A stretch of 64,000 nucleotides of DNA, taken from contig JAKULF010000006.1 of the NCBI GenBank assembly GCA_022661535.1, positions 3,343,001 to 3,407,000 on the forward strand. The letters are read 5' to 3'. Origin of the DNA: Eutypa lata (lineage: Eukaryota; Ascomycota; Sordariomycetes; Xylariales; Diatrypaceae). The notes beneath the pieces are model-generated. The model made no database searches. It saw only the letters and a program-made list of their open reading frames with translations, and was not told the origin of the DNA. Positions 11,725-24,200 of the stretch are shown here, piece after piece. The first letter of the stretch is position 1. Every line of letters begins with the position of its first letter. A program made the translations under genes and the position numbers.

Positions 11725-14700
11725 TTATGCAATGGTCGACATCCACTCGTCAACCCATTTGCGCACCCACTCTGGGCCGACCGGCGGCATGGCGCGCAGA
11801 GTCGGACTAGCCAGAGCGCGAACTACCTCCATGCCCCCTTGCGATATAGCTCCAGTTGTTGCCCACAATCCGTCCCGATAAAAGTCCAGGAGCTTGATAG
11901 CAGGGTTCGACGCAGCCGCCGCCGCTACATCCCTGTTGCTATCGCCCCTCGTCAACGCAGCAGCCATGCTCACCTGGAGCCGGTCCAGCCACGCAGAGGG
12001 AGGCACCACCTCTAGCTCCCGGCCACCAGCACGCGCACTACTACTACGCACCGCATCCCTGACGGCGGGAAGCAGCGCCCCCCAGGGCACCGTATTGGGA
12101 TTGCGCAGGTTGAAGACGGCGGCCGCTCCTCTGGGTCTGGGACGATCCGCAGCAGCGCTAGTAGGCGTTTCCGAATCGGGCAGCAGCGCGAGATCGACGA
12201 TGACATCGGCCAGCGAGTCCGCGGGCACCCAGTCGACCTCGCTGAACTGGGCGCCCAGGCTGTCCGGCAGGCACCCCAGGTGCAGCGAGCTGAGGACCAG
12301 GCTCGGGAACCACTCCGCGCGGTTCCACGGCAGCCCGGGCCTCCCGGGCGCGGCCGCGCCCGCGACCTGGCCCACGCGCGCGATCGCCGCCGGGGTCCCG
12401 AGGTGTCGCGCCGCCTCGTCGCACAGCTGCTCCGAGAGGAACTTGCTGCGCGCGTACCCGTTGCCGTAGGGCGTGTCGAGAGACCCGAGCACTTCTTCGG
12501 GCGCCGGGGCGGGCCCCCCTTCGGTCCGACCGCCTACCGCGCCGACCGACGAGACGAACACGACGCGCATTCTTCTTCTTCTTCTTCTGCGCGGCGCCGC
12601 CTGCGCCTTGGCCGACAGCGCGAATATGTTCACGAGTCCTGCTAGTTGGGGCCGGAAGGCGGCGAGTCCCAGGTTGAAGTTTACCGGCCATGCGTTGTGG
12701 ATGACGAGACCGGCGCGGGTGCGCAGTGTTTCGTAGGTCGTCGCTTCGAGGCCTAAAGATGGGTGAGCTAAGTCCGCCTGTAGGAAGGTAACACGGTTAG
12801 CGAGCCCGTCTGTTGCTAGGCCGGCGGTCGTGAAGCGCTCGAGCTGCGTGGCGCGCCCGCCGTCCTCGCTGCGGTTTAGACAGAAGACGTGCCCGACCCC
12901 TGGTCGATCAAGTAGCGCGTGTAGTAGGTATGTGCCTAGTGTTCCGGTAGATCCGGTCAGTATGACGTCAACTTGTCCTTCTTCAGCTGTTTCTGATTCC
13001 TCGGGTTTTGGAATCTGTTGGATAAGCCCACGGTATGTGGCTAGGAGGGGTTCCATAAGATCGCGGTCGTCAGTGCCATCCTTCTGTGCCAATAAAGCCG
13101 TGGTCAGCTGCGGGACCGTAGGATTCTGGTATACTGTAGGCAGTGAAAGGTTTGGCCAATGCAGATTACGCCGCAAGGCGCGGGTGAGCTGGAGCGCCTG
13201 TAGCGAGTCTAGGCCCGAATCGAAAAAGCTTCTAGAGTCGTCAATGGAGGACCAGCCCGTCACGGCCTGGATGCTATCCCGGATTAGAGTAGAAACTGCC
13301 CCAGGGTCGCTGATATTGATTGGCGCATCAGCGTTTTCGTCATCATCTACAGTGATGTCCGCATTGGCATACAGCCTGTCAATTTCATCTGCATATTGCG
13401 CCAGACTAGCCGCCCTCTGAATCGTGCCCTTACCAGCACGAATAAGTGGGCGGTCCGGGGTAGTTACCAGGATCAACTCCACACGAGCATGGGCTGGGGC
13501 AACCTTGTTGGCCTCCTCGACGCTGGGCCAGACACGCTCGATCAGGGCGGCCTGTTCAGCTGTAGTGAGCTCTTCAGGCGAGGTCGGCTCTATCAGCAGA
13601 GCCGCCTGGAACCTCTGCGCGCCAATGACAATGGCGCCTGCGAGCTCCTGATGATTCTCCGCCACAACATGCTGCTCCATGGAGACGGGGTTGGTTTTCT
13701 CGCCATTGAGGAAGACTATAATATCGTCGGCCCGCGCTCGCCAGCACCAAGCATCGTCCACCGTCGGGTGCTTGGTGAACAGGTCGCGGGTGCGATATTC
13801 CTTCTCCAGGTTTTCCTGCCCCCTGATGCTAAACGCTACCTGCGTGCTAGTAAGTGCTTCATCGCGCCGTATAACCAGCTCGTAATTGCCGTCGGTGACC
13901 TCATCAAATACGGCACCGACAGCGGGGTGAAAGCGAATGTAGCGCCAGTCGGACGGGCCCAGCCCGGGCGCTATGAGCTGGTGCGGGATGCCGACCTCGG
14001 ATGCACCCCATAGACAGCGTAGTGGGAGTTTCGTCGCCACGTGGTCCCCGATGCTCTGCGGTAAGTCGCCCCCGATGTAGAGGACCATCTGAAGCTGCTT
14101 TGCGCAGTAGTCGAGCAGCTCAGGGTTTTGGGCCAGTTCGGCCACCACCGACGGTACTAGTATCGCTATATCTGCCGGCGTCTTCTCCAGCGCATCGACA
14201 AGACCTTGGGCCGTCACGATTGCCGCGGCAGCCGGCGCAATGACGATATGACCGAACGGAATGGCATTGAGCAAGTATTGGCCCAGGCCGGCTCCCTGGC
14301 GTGTGGTTAGCTTTGCTGCCGTGCATTATCAGTTGGATCTAACATTTCATACATGGAACGGCGGCACTGTCACCAATACCCGTTTACCTCGGGTGAAGCC
14401 GTCTACGGAGGTCACTCCTTCCGGAGGAGGGTAGCCGGTGGAGTTGTGGTGTCGAGCCCCTGTCTCTTGGGTCCAGATTAGGGGTTTCGGCAATCCGGTT
14501 GACCCGGATGTGTGTCTATAAAAAGTTAGCTCTATCCTGCATATCTGTAGTGTATTCTTACTGGCTGGTTGGTCTGCGCATAATACGTACATGATCCAGA
14601 GCGGGTCCCATCGGGCCTCCTCGAATGTTTTGTTGAAAGCAAAATGGGGGTGAATCTTCCCTAGGAGTTCATCAACGCTAGGAAGTGTAATCACGCGCGG

Positions 14701-15352
14701 GTTGACCGCTTCAGTGATCGAACGAGCAGGTGGCGGCAAAGGGTCCGTGGTCACGAGAGTTTTGCATTTGAGCGCGTCAAAAAGGCCACGATGCGCCGCC
14801 GGGCTGTTACGTGGCGAGGTGAGAAATAGCTGCCCATCCATCAATCATAAGTAAAAAAAACCAACATCCCCGAACGATACGCTACGAAAGACGGGTGGTT
14901 GCATACCGCATATCCTGCCTTGATTCCGGCCAGCACCAACGCAGCGAGCCGCACGTCATTGGGTCCGACGTAGGTTAGGACCTCGTTGTCTTTGCCCGGA
15001 CCGAGCTGCTCGACAAGGAACCATGCCAACCCATTGATTACGTTGGCAAGCTTTGCATAAGTGATGGTTCGAAAACCGGCTTCGTAGGACGCTGGGGCAA
15101 CGGGCCACAAGCCATACACCGCATCAGGTCTCTCCTTGGCCAGTCGATCGACAATATGTGGCAGCAAATCGCCCTATCGCACGTTAGTTGAGGTTGAACT
15201 TGTTTGTGGCGTATATCATGTGTTATTTTTATTTTTTATTTTTATTTTTTAGGCCGAGGAGAACCCTTGCAACCTGGATTGAAAATAGCGGAAGGAAAAC
15301 AGTTCCAAATGCTCACCTGCCAGCGGGAGACGCTCTCGTGATCGCTTGACAT
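11725..15352 (-). CDS. NRPS-like A-T-R enzyme (carboxylic acid reductase type)
   Basis: Five exons (15352-15317, 15173-14907, 14829-14591, 14515-14353 and 14295-11725) give a phase-consistent 1091-residue protein. The first exon codes only MSSDHESVSRWQ before GDLLPHIVDRL. Residues about 13-500 form an adenylation domain with core motif HTSGSTGLPKP (about 182-192) rebuilt across an intron. A carrier domain follows with phosphopantetheine site DSGLDSLQAL, Ser599. From about 676 comes a thioester-reductase domain: VDVILTGSTGTLGTYLL for NADPH binding, FVSSVGAVGG, and YARSK with the Tyr/Lys pair. There is no condensation domain. Such enzymes activate a carboxylic acid as adenylate, load it on the carrier and release it reductively as an aldehyde or alcohol. 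The substrate is unknown. An eight-arginine run (TTC-type repeat, about 12570-12588) precedes the reductase core strand. It could prepare or reduce an acid used with the neighbouring polyketide. Confidence 0.92.
12570..12588. repeat. TTC trinucleotide tract inside the A-T-R gene
   Basis: On the coding strand this is a run of AGA codons, giving eight arginines in a row together with flanking CGC. It sits just before the strand MRVVFVSS of the reductase Rossmann fold, in a loop that usually tolerates length changes. Confidence 0.8.
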
Positions 15353-18300
15353 GGCAATACTAGAGACAAAAGGTCGAACTCCGATCGATGATTGCAAGTA
15401 AGGGAGGCGTGTAACGAATTGTAGGTGGGTGGGGTTTAACGATTACTTGTATAAAACTGGATGTTGTTATGCATAGTTCGCAACGTCGTATTGATTAGGT
15501 AGTTATGTCATAACTGTGCTAATAGTTAGTAGCAACTAGAAGTTCAATCAAATACCACTTAAAATGCGACCTTCCTAGAATTCTAATCATCTCGTATCCA
15601 CGTATAGTATTTCACCACTACATATGTGTATCTCCTGTGTCAAATGTCAGTTGCTCTTCCTGAAGAATTCAGCCCCTTTTTGAACGAACCAGCACTTGCG
15701 ACCCACTCTTTTCTATTCCTCCCGGTTGCCCGGGCCTACCTAGGTAACACTCTAACTAGAGCTCTAAATAGTTTGACACCTTCCTTACTTCAGGTTGAGG
15801 TAGGATTATTAGGGTTGCACTGTACCAATGCTTCGGAAAGGGGCCCCTTAACAAGCAATGCCTCTTTTTACTTTATTTAAGTAACTGTCCTTTTAGCTTG
15901 TACATTTCCCAGCTTACACAATCAAAACGCCGCTAGCAATGCCAATCATATAATTGCATGTAACCTCTACACTATGTAGGTAGGTGTGAATACAAACATC
16001 ATCCGAACGGAATTAAGTATAATAATGTTCATAGTGGTGATTAATGTCTAGAGAAACGAAAGTGACGCTATTAGTGATAGGTGGAATTAAGGGAGACGAT
16101 ATTAATGTATATACCTAAGTATAATGACACGTACTGCCTACGTTTTCATCGCCAATACAGGACTATATAAGCTTCTAAGATTGAGTGATAATAATTCCTA
16201 TAGATAATAGACCTCATGATGAACATTCATGGCAACATATATTTATATCCGGTGCACTTGACTCCTTACTGTAACGGACACCATTTCGATAAATTCCCCG
16301 CTATCTAATCTATCTTCGGCTCTCCCAGACCGGCTTTTTGAGACCCGCTGCACGGTCCCTAACGTGGTGTTGACATGTCATATTTGTATTGTTCACTCTC
16401 TAATAGGTCCAGAAACACCGTTATACACTTCCTCGAGATAAAGCTACATGTAGGTATGTCTCGATTCATAAGCCACTACTTAGGCTTAGCCTTAGGCGAC
16501 TCCAGTCCCGGCAGTTCGGTCAACGTCAGCTACCTATGTACCTCTAGGCTGCCTACATGTATTTTCTAGATGGCATGATGCTGCTTCGCTGAAGGATTTT
16601 AAGTTACACACACACCATTACCAGCAGAGTGCGGCTGCTTCTAGAATCGGGTACTTGCATACATCATTTGTTTCACGTAGACGCATCCTTAACCCCCCCA
16701 TGTACTACACGTGCTTACCTAACATGAAGGCCAACTCCAGCCCCGCAGTTGCATTTCTCGTGATAATGATCTAACTTGCCATATTGATCCAATCGCGGGC
16801 AAGTTGCGTCTCCAACTGCTGGGGAACTGGAGCTAGTGTCTCTTGAGAAGTAAATATGTCTGTATGTTGCCCAAATTATGAACCAATGGAGATGGGATCC
16901 GCGCAACAACAAAGAACCATACATGTATATGTCAGTATTTATAATCATGTTTAGGAAGCTATATCATCTATCTAATAATTAAGCTATAGCCGCCGACACT
17001 TTATTTCGTACAATGCAAGCCCTGGAACATGGCCGCATCGGTGCCTGTCAGAACTATAAGCACGAGACCAGCCAGTACAATAGTGGGCCGAGTTATTATT
17101 ACTACTACATGTCGGGGACCGTTCATTATCCGCTCTGGCGGGAAATATCACGGTCAGAACTCCCCGTGTTTTTTGGGGTGCCGCCTTTGGCTGGCTTGGG
17201 TTGCACTCTTCATAGTAAGCTCGCCACGCCCGTTTCTGCAGGATGATTTAGCATCCTGTGGTAGGCCACGTTAGGAAGGTAACAAGACTCGTACCCCTGA
17301 CACGTGCAGCTATAGCATGCTACGACGTTGAAAGCTGCATCCAGCAACACAGGTTTCGTGTGTAGTAGTAGTGGTGTTATTTTCCCATTTTACCCCTCTT
17401 CTACCAAAGAATGATGGAGATGACGACAATTCGCATGGCATAAAAAAGAAGCATAAGGTTGCATAGGGAGCTGACGAGGTGGGATGCTTGCACCGGTGGC
17501 GCCACCTAGTGGTAGATCTTTTTGGTACGCTTCCCGCATCATGTGCATTTCGAACCTCAGTGTCGGCACCGAAACGAATATCGTCATAAAAATCACATTC
17601 TTTTTTCCCATCAATGGGTTAGGTTAGCAGGTTAGATCAAGTACATATTGAACCTCGGGACATATGAATGAACTAACTACCCCGCTGGGGAATGAAGGAG
17701 TAACTATAGGAACTAAACCAAATTCCGGCAAGTTTCCGGTAGTAATTCCACGTTGCCAAATATACCCCTGTAGTCTTCCATATGTGTACGTAGATATGTA
17801 TATTATCGGACTTTAAACATTTACATTATTAATCGGCCTAACGCATGCACTGTTCAAGACCCAATCGCTCGGTGTCATGATAGAAGGAAGCAGGTCAACA
17901 GGTATATTATGTGCGTAAGAATATCTTCCCAGCCATCTTCTAACTGACCCCTCCAAGATCGGCCGGCCCGTTATCACTCCACTTTAGTAACCAAGTTCAA
18001 TATTGGGTGGTAATAACCAATTATGTCATACGAGTATGTTATGCCTATTGGCGCTACATGACATGTAGTTGTAGCTGATATAGTTACTAATATAACGATA
18101 TATCTTTTTGTTAATTAAAGTTATTTATGACTATAAATGAGAATTCCGGTCGTTCATAATTTGACAGGGACAGGAGATAGACTAGAAATCGTATATAGTC
18201 CCTTACACCAGACCTATATTAATGATTAATCTATAGGCTCTAGCTATGGCATAATAAACAAAAATATATTCCGTAAAGCCCTGTTCAATTTATCTTATTC

Positions 18301-18363
18301 CAGCTAATATTTCGCTTCTCTTCCATACACGTGATGCACAAAGCGTTGGAGTCTAAAACCGGG
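15353..18363. other. 3-kb intergenic gap inside the cluster
   Basis: The left end should contain the promoter of the A-T-R gene. A perfect TACCTAGGTA palindrome lies at 15737-15746 and TAGG tracts near 15975 and 16450. Short frames at 15626-15880, 16375-16569, 17013-17274 and 17390-17614 show no domain, and none could be extended by convincing splicing. AT-rich stretches occur at 18080-18260. Confidence 0.5.
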
Positions 18364-19565
18364 TTATCTTGGGAGGCTTGCCTTAGCTTTAGAAGTAATG
18401 CTTGTTTGTGAGAATCCGGGACCACTGTGGACACTCGGATCATCGGTATTATCATCGAAGAGCTGCTCAAAGCCACCATTTCTAGTCATGCTCTTAAGCC
18501 CAATAGACCTTTCGATATCTGTTGTATGCGCAACCCTGCGACTCTCTCTCGTCGTGCGTGATTTGTTTTTTCCGGTCCGGCGGCTTACTTTACTACCGAA
18601 CTTCCAACCATTCAGAGGACCGATATGTAGCTTTTCTAGCAGCGGTCGATACATGATGACACAAGCTGACAGTAGGTAAATTCCGGGCTCCGCCACTGTC
18701 CACGAGACCAGTTCGACGGCATTGAAAGTGGCATCGATGAATGAATTGGTGTTGCTGAACGCCGCGAATCGCAAGATGGATGCAATTAAGCCCCTTGTCA
18801 GATATTAGTACAGACAGCTGACACCACGAAGATAAAGACACGTACATGCTGCCAACCATGAAGGTAGCTGTTAGTGCGACTTTCAGTTGCGCGGTTGTGT
18901 GTAGCTTCCATATGATAGGAAGAGGCAACACAAGCATGACCACGTCTGTCACAATGTTAGGGAAAGTGCTCCAAATAAACAACGCCTCTTTGTTTAGGCA
19001 CTGGTCGGCCTGTACTGCCGGAGGCGCCCAGTTAGCCGAGAAGGGCCGACAGGCCGCGAGGTCCATCGTGAAGCTGACGATGGATGTGCTAATCAGGATA
19101 GCAACAGTGATGCAAAGTATGATGAACACGACGCGTTGCGGAAACAGACGCCTATACATCACGCAGATGGCTACCTTGGAGATGCTAATTGTCACGTAAT
19201 ACCAAGCCGAAAACACGACGAGGTACTTGAAGAAGAGCTCGACGTGCTCCGGGTTTGTCTCCTCAAGGTATCCGACATGATAGCCAACGGCTCCTTTCTG
19301 GACAGATGCTAAATACAGGTGGCTAGTCAGTATTATTGTCGTCGTCGTGACTCTCTCCGATAGACTCACCGATGGCTACGCCACCCGCAACTATCTGACC
19401 TAGCATAGATACAACCACCAACCAGTCGTCCAAGCCATACTCTCTAGCCGTGAGCGAGCGAGCCCAGAACCGTAGGGCTACGGCGATGATTTCGAGTGCC
19501 GTAAAAAGGCCAACAAATATCTCCAGTCGATACCCAATATATTCATCTGAGTTGATATCTCCCAT
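18364..19565 (-). CDS. Fungal rhodopsin-fold 7-TM integral membrane protein
   Basis: Three exons (19565-19370, 19308-18846 and 18793-18364) join in phase to 362 residues. Introns of 61 and 52 bp carry GTGAGT and GTACGT donors with CTGAC-type branch sites. The first helix (IFVGLFTALEIIAVALRFWA) is followed by YGLDDWLVVVSMLG, the signature of the fungal rhodopsin-domain (SAT4/Pth11-related) family. Further marks are SISKVAICVMYRRLFP, ACRPFSANWAP, CLNKEALFIWSTFPNIVTD and LVLPLPIIWKL. The C-terminal third is a basic, Ser/Thr-rich cytoplasmic tail. There is no CFEM domain and no retinal lysine can be assigned. Members are often found beside secondary-metabolite genes, but their biochemical role is not established. 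It lies head-to-head with the polyketide synthase gene across 1.7 kb, so the two could share regulation. Confidence 0.88.
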
Positions 19566-20401
19566 GTTAACACATTTCTATATGCAGTAGTCGTGTAATA
19601 GTAGCCTCATTAATCGCGGCACAAGATCAAGATTCGCATCTGCAAGTTGGAGGCGAAGTATGGGCGGTCAATGGGCGAATAACAGAGCCGGCCATTTGAA
19701 GGGCGGCCATGTTAGTATGAATGGTCATGGTCATGGGAGTATAAGAAGTAGAATGGGATAAGCACAACGAGGGGGTAAAGGGGGACATGGAGGGGAATAC
19801 GGTCTGCCATAACAAATCCCTTTTTAGAAAGATTAGGTAGATACGAATTAGATAGCAGTGCTGAATAATATACAGTAATAAAAGATGGCATCAAAAAGGA
19901 AGGAGAGAGTCAAAAGGACGAAATGAATTAAACCACAATTGCGATATAAGGGAACTATTGTTGTATCCCCTGATAAGTTATGTCAATACATACCGGATTA
20001 GAGGATGATTGCAACTCTACATAAAATAAGGTACTACGTACACGTACTGTAGTAATGTCTAAAGGTCCTTTGGGTAGGTTGGGAAGGCGGCCAAGCCAGA
20101 ATCCACCTATAATACTACACAAGCAGGGGTGTTGGCCTAAAAACCACGCGCGCTAGTAATGCAACCACGGTGCATGGCCAATTGTCCAACCCACGTTACT
20201 CCGTTAAAGAATGCTGGTCTTATTTATGTATTTAGCTAACTAACTAGTGCTAGCCTGGATGGCTTGCTGGGAAGAATCGAGGGTTCCAATAGTTTTATAA
20301 TCCACTTTCCCATCCAAAAAAGATCGTTGCAGTGTGGCCGGAAACGGCGGCCGGGTCCGTGGTAGGTCCGGCTCCCAACACGGTATATCGCACCATCTCT
20401 A

Positions 20402-20499
20402 CATACATACCTACCAGCCTACCAGTCTACCAGCCTACCAGTCTACGTACATACCTACATACCTACTTATGGGTGTGTGTGTGTGTGTGTGTGTGTGTG
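20402..20499. repeat. TACC-rich tract followed by a (GT)13 microsatellite
   Basis: From 20402 to about 20466 the sequence repeats ACATACC and CTACCAGC/T units. From 20473 to 20499 it is an uninterrupted GT dinucleotide run. Such runs vary in length between strains and can adopt non-B structure. Confidence 0.9.
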
Positions 20500-20758
20500 A
20501 GCCTCTCCCTTGGTAATGACCTATCAACTCTTAAGTAGAGAGGTTAAATACCGTTAAACTTTTTCAGCTCTTCCCAATGATAGGAGTACCAGGTTGGGGG
20601 CAGCATTGCAACATCGCGTAGTAGTGAGGTAACCTTTATGCATGATTATAGCCTTCATTAAAGGAGGTTGATCGCTACTTGTACTTTACCTGACAGCATA
20701 CATAGTGCGGTTTATGGATATTTGCCGCTTGTCCGGGGCGTAGTGCATTTGTGCTTTT

Positions 20759-20780
20759 AAGCGAGGGAAAACCCTCGCTT
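20759..20780. repeat. Perfect 9-bp inverted repeat (hairpin) upstream of the PKS
   Basis: AAGCGAGGG at 20759-20767 and CCCTCGCTT at 20772-20780 are exact reverse complements separated by AAAA. It lies about 510 bases upstream of the PKS start and is the strongest GC-rich hairpin I see in an otherwise AT-rich intergenic region. It could be a two-fold operator for a dimeric regulator, but no function is shown by sequence. Confidence 0.6.
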
Positions 20781-21176
20781 TTTCCCTCTTCACACGTAAT
20801 TACACTTATCTATCTAAATAAGAAAAAAATAAAAGATAATAATCTCACTTGCCAGTTATATTAGGTAAAATCGTAAATAGTTAGCGGGATATGCATAAGT
20901 GGATCGATCGTGTATATGGTTTGTATATCTGCTTTTGGCGTGTGATTAAATACTTACCAGATAGACTGTGATATATATATTTATATAATAATAAGGTGAT
21001 CGTTAAGGTGACGTGTCTGCATATGCAATATCTCATTATCCTCCTCCATTATTATATAGCTGTTCCAGGCCAAGTCGGCTAGCAAATGGATACTCGGTAT
21101 ATGTGAGCCGTCCCCTCGGATACGCTCTACTAAAGAGCAGCTAACGTTAGATAGTGTATTTTTCCTTCCCCTAGGG

Positions 21177-21186
21177 TATATATAAA
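21177..21186 (+). promoter_or_regulatory. TATA box of the polyketide synthase gene
   Basis: TATATATAAA lies about 100 bases before the PKS ATG at 21287, at the spacing expected for a fungal core promoter with a leader of roughly 60-70 bases. A second ATG six bases downstream is in frame. Confidence 0.5.
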
Positions 21187-21286
21187 GCGACAATAGCGCA
21201 AGGGAATGCCCCCCAATTGAAAAAAAATAAGGGACTTCCCAATTTTCAATTTCAATTTCCAAAACGGCCTGGAAGAGGCGCATAGA

Positions 21287-24200
21287 ATGGGTATGAGAGA
21301 TCAAGACGACCCTGTTGCCCCTATCGCCCTCGTGGGCATCTCTTGCAGGCTGCCGGGCGGCGCCAACAGCGTGGATGGATTATGGGACCTCCTAGAGAGA
21401 GGTGGCGAGGCCTGGTCTCCGGTGCCGACCGATCGATTCAACGAGACCGCCTTCTGGCATCCCAGCGCCGATGACCCGAATGGTACCAGCAACCATCGAG
21501 GCGGTCATTTCATCCATGGCGATGTGCGCGACTTCGATCATTCCTTCTTCCACCTGTCGCCACAGCAGGCCGCTGCCATGGACCCGCAGCAGCGAATCCT
21601 GCTCGAGATGTCGTATGAGGCCCTCGAGAACGCTGGTTGGGGCCGTGAGACCTACGGCGGCACTAGTACCGCCGTCTATGCGGCTATGTTCACCACGGAC
21701 TTTGACCGAAATCTTTACAAGGATACTCTTGACTTGCCAACCTATTACATCACAGGCACGGAAAAGGCAATCCGTAAGCAAATTTGGACTTATCCGTACC
21801 CCCCGTTCCCCGATGTCGTTACCGGGTCTCCCCCCTTTCCCATTTGGACATTGGGGCTAATAGGGGGCTCTTCCTCTCCTGAGCCGTGACTCTTAGCGCT
21901 AGCAGATCTCGGAAAAGGACCAAACTGACTCCTGATATCACAGTGGCCAACCGTATTTCCCATGTTTTGGACTTGCACGGGCCCTCGGTCACGCTCGACA
22001 CCGGTTGTTCGGGCGGCCTTGTGGCAATGCACCAGGCTTGTCAAAGCCTACGCGACGGCGAGTCGAGCGCGGCTATTGTCGCTGCGGCCAACCTGACGTT
22101 GAATCCCGACCACCATATCGGCATGAGTAACATGCATCTAATAAGCGGGAGTGGTCGTAGCTATCCCTTCGATATCAGGGGTGATGGCTATGGTCGTGGG
22201 GAAGGCTTCGTCGTGTTTGTTCTGAAGCGTCTCGACGATGCTATCAGAGACCGTGATCCTGTTCGCGCCATCGTGCGTAGCACCGCTGTTAACCAAGATG
22301 GGTACACTCCCGCCAGTATTACTCACCCCAACGGCAAGGCCCAGGCGGCGCTTGTCCGTAGTGCTTACCAGAAAGCTTGCTTGCAGCCATACGATGTGGC
22401 ATACGTTGAGGCCCATGGCACTGGCACGGTCGCTGGCGACCAAGAGGAGCTGGGCGCTCTTGCTGAGGTCTTTACCGGTCCTGGCCGGTCCCTTCCGCTA
22501 TACGTTGGCTCGATCAAGGGCAACATAGGCCATACTGAAAACACCAGCGGTCTCGCTAGTGTCCTCAAGGCAGCATTGATCTTAGAGCGCCAGTTAATTC
22601 CGCCCGTTGCCGGATTCGTCAACCCCAAACCCGGCCTTCCCCTAGATCGGATGCAGATTCCAACCCAGGTGGTGCCGTTCCCGCACACCGAGGGTATTAC
22701 ACCGCGCGTGTCGGTGAATAGCTTTGGCTTTGGTGGAGCCAATGCTCACGCTATCCTTGAGCCTGGAGCTCGTGCGCTTAGATTAGATGATACCCCTTCC
22801 TCTACTGTTTCTCCTCGTCTTTTTGTCCTTTCTGCCAATACCCAACAATCGCTCAAATCTATGATCGACGCCCACTACCACTGGGTAGAGCAAAACCCCG
22901 AGGTGCCACTGGCGGACCTCGCCTATACGCTTAGTCATCGACGCTCTATCCTCCCTTGGCGTGTCAGCTGCGTAGCAGAGAGCCAGCCCTCACTGCTGGA
23001 CGGTCTCCGCCAAAGCATCGCCACCCCTCCCACACAATCAAGTCCTCGACATGCGGACGTAATCTTCGTTTTTACCGGCCAGGGCGCGCAATGGGCCGGT
23101 ATGGGCCGCGAGCTTCTGCTCGAAGAGACGCCATCGCCGGTCTTCCGCGACTCCATCCGCGCCTCGCGCGACATGCTCCTTAAGCTCGGCGCCACGTGGG
23201 ATCTCGAGGCCGAGCTTCTGAACAACGACCCCTCAACCTCACGCCTGAACGCAGCTGAGTTGGCTCAGCCGGCAACGACGGCAATCCAAATTGCGCTCGT
23301 CGCGCTTCTGCGCACCCAGGGGGTTCGGCCACGCGCGGTGGTGGGCCATTCGAGTGGCGAAATCGCTGCCGCTTATACTGCAGGTCACCTGTCTCACTGG
23401 ACGGCCATCGCCGTCGCTTTCCACCGTGGCTTCATGGCGAGTGTCTCCAAGACTAAAGGCTTGCCAGTCGGCGCTATGATGTCAGTCGGTCTAGGTGAAC
23501 ATGAGGTTGCGCCCTACATACAAGGCTTGACTAAAGGGGTCGCTGTTGTCGCATGTATCAATAGTCCTAGTAGCACTACCATATCGGGCGATGCGGACGC
23601 ACTCGACGAGCTCTCAGAGCGCTTTGCGGCTAAGGATAATAGCATATTCCGCCGCCGTCTGGTAGTCGATACGGCTTACCACTCTCATCACATGCAAGCT
23701 GTCGCGGAAGATTACCGTAGCCGTCTTAGCGGGCTTGAGTTTGAAGGTGCTGCTGATAGCCACGAGGAAATTGCCTTTATATCATCCGTCTCGGGTGTGA
23801 ACAAACAGTCTGGTTTCGATCTCGACTACTGGACGACTAACCTCGTGTCGCCAGTGCGCTTCTCCGACGCTGTGCAGGCTCTCGCGCGCTACCGTGCTTC
23901 AAACGCATCTGGGCGATACTCCTTCTTTGTAGAAGTAGGACCGCACTCTGCACTGGCGGGGCCAGTCCGCCAATGCCTCTCGGATCCCGAGATTCCAACC
24001 CTGGAGTACAGCTACCAATCCGTGCTGCAGCGAAAAGTGGGAGCGGTTTCGAGCGCGCTAGCGCTGGCGGGTCGTCTTTTCGAGCGCGGTGTGAAACCGA
24101 AATTCGACGCTGTGTCGGACCTCGCCTCTGGATCCCGAACCGCTGCTGTGTTACACAACTTACCAGCATATACCTGGGACCACTCGACCAAGCATTGGCA

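Larger units (their letters stand above)
19566..21286. other. Divergent promoter region between the 7-TM and PKS genes
   Basis: This 1.7-kb region separates two divergently transcribed genes and should hold both promoters. It contains a low-complexity block at 20402-20499, a strong inverted repeat at 20759-20780 and a TATA box near 21180. Short frames at 19627-19894 and 20332-20538 are only low-complexity translations. Confidence 0.6.

Noticed and set aside
12158..12691. Antisense and alternative frames over the A-T-R gene
   Set aside because: Arg/Gly-rich shadow frames of a clearly conserved reductase domain.
17013..17614. Possible small gene in the cluster gap
   Set aside because: Two overlapping 75-80 residue frames have no signal peptide, domain or convincing splice partner.
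22015..22035. KS active site DTGCSGGL as a sign of an inactive ketosynthase
   Set aside because: The Cys and both His residues are present, and DTGCS variants are common in fungal highly reducing PKSs.
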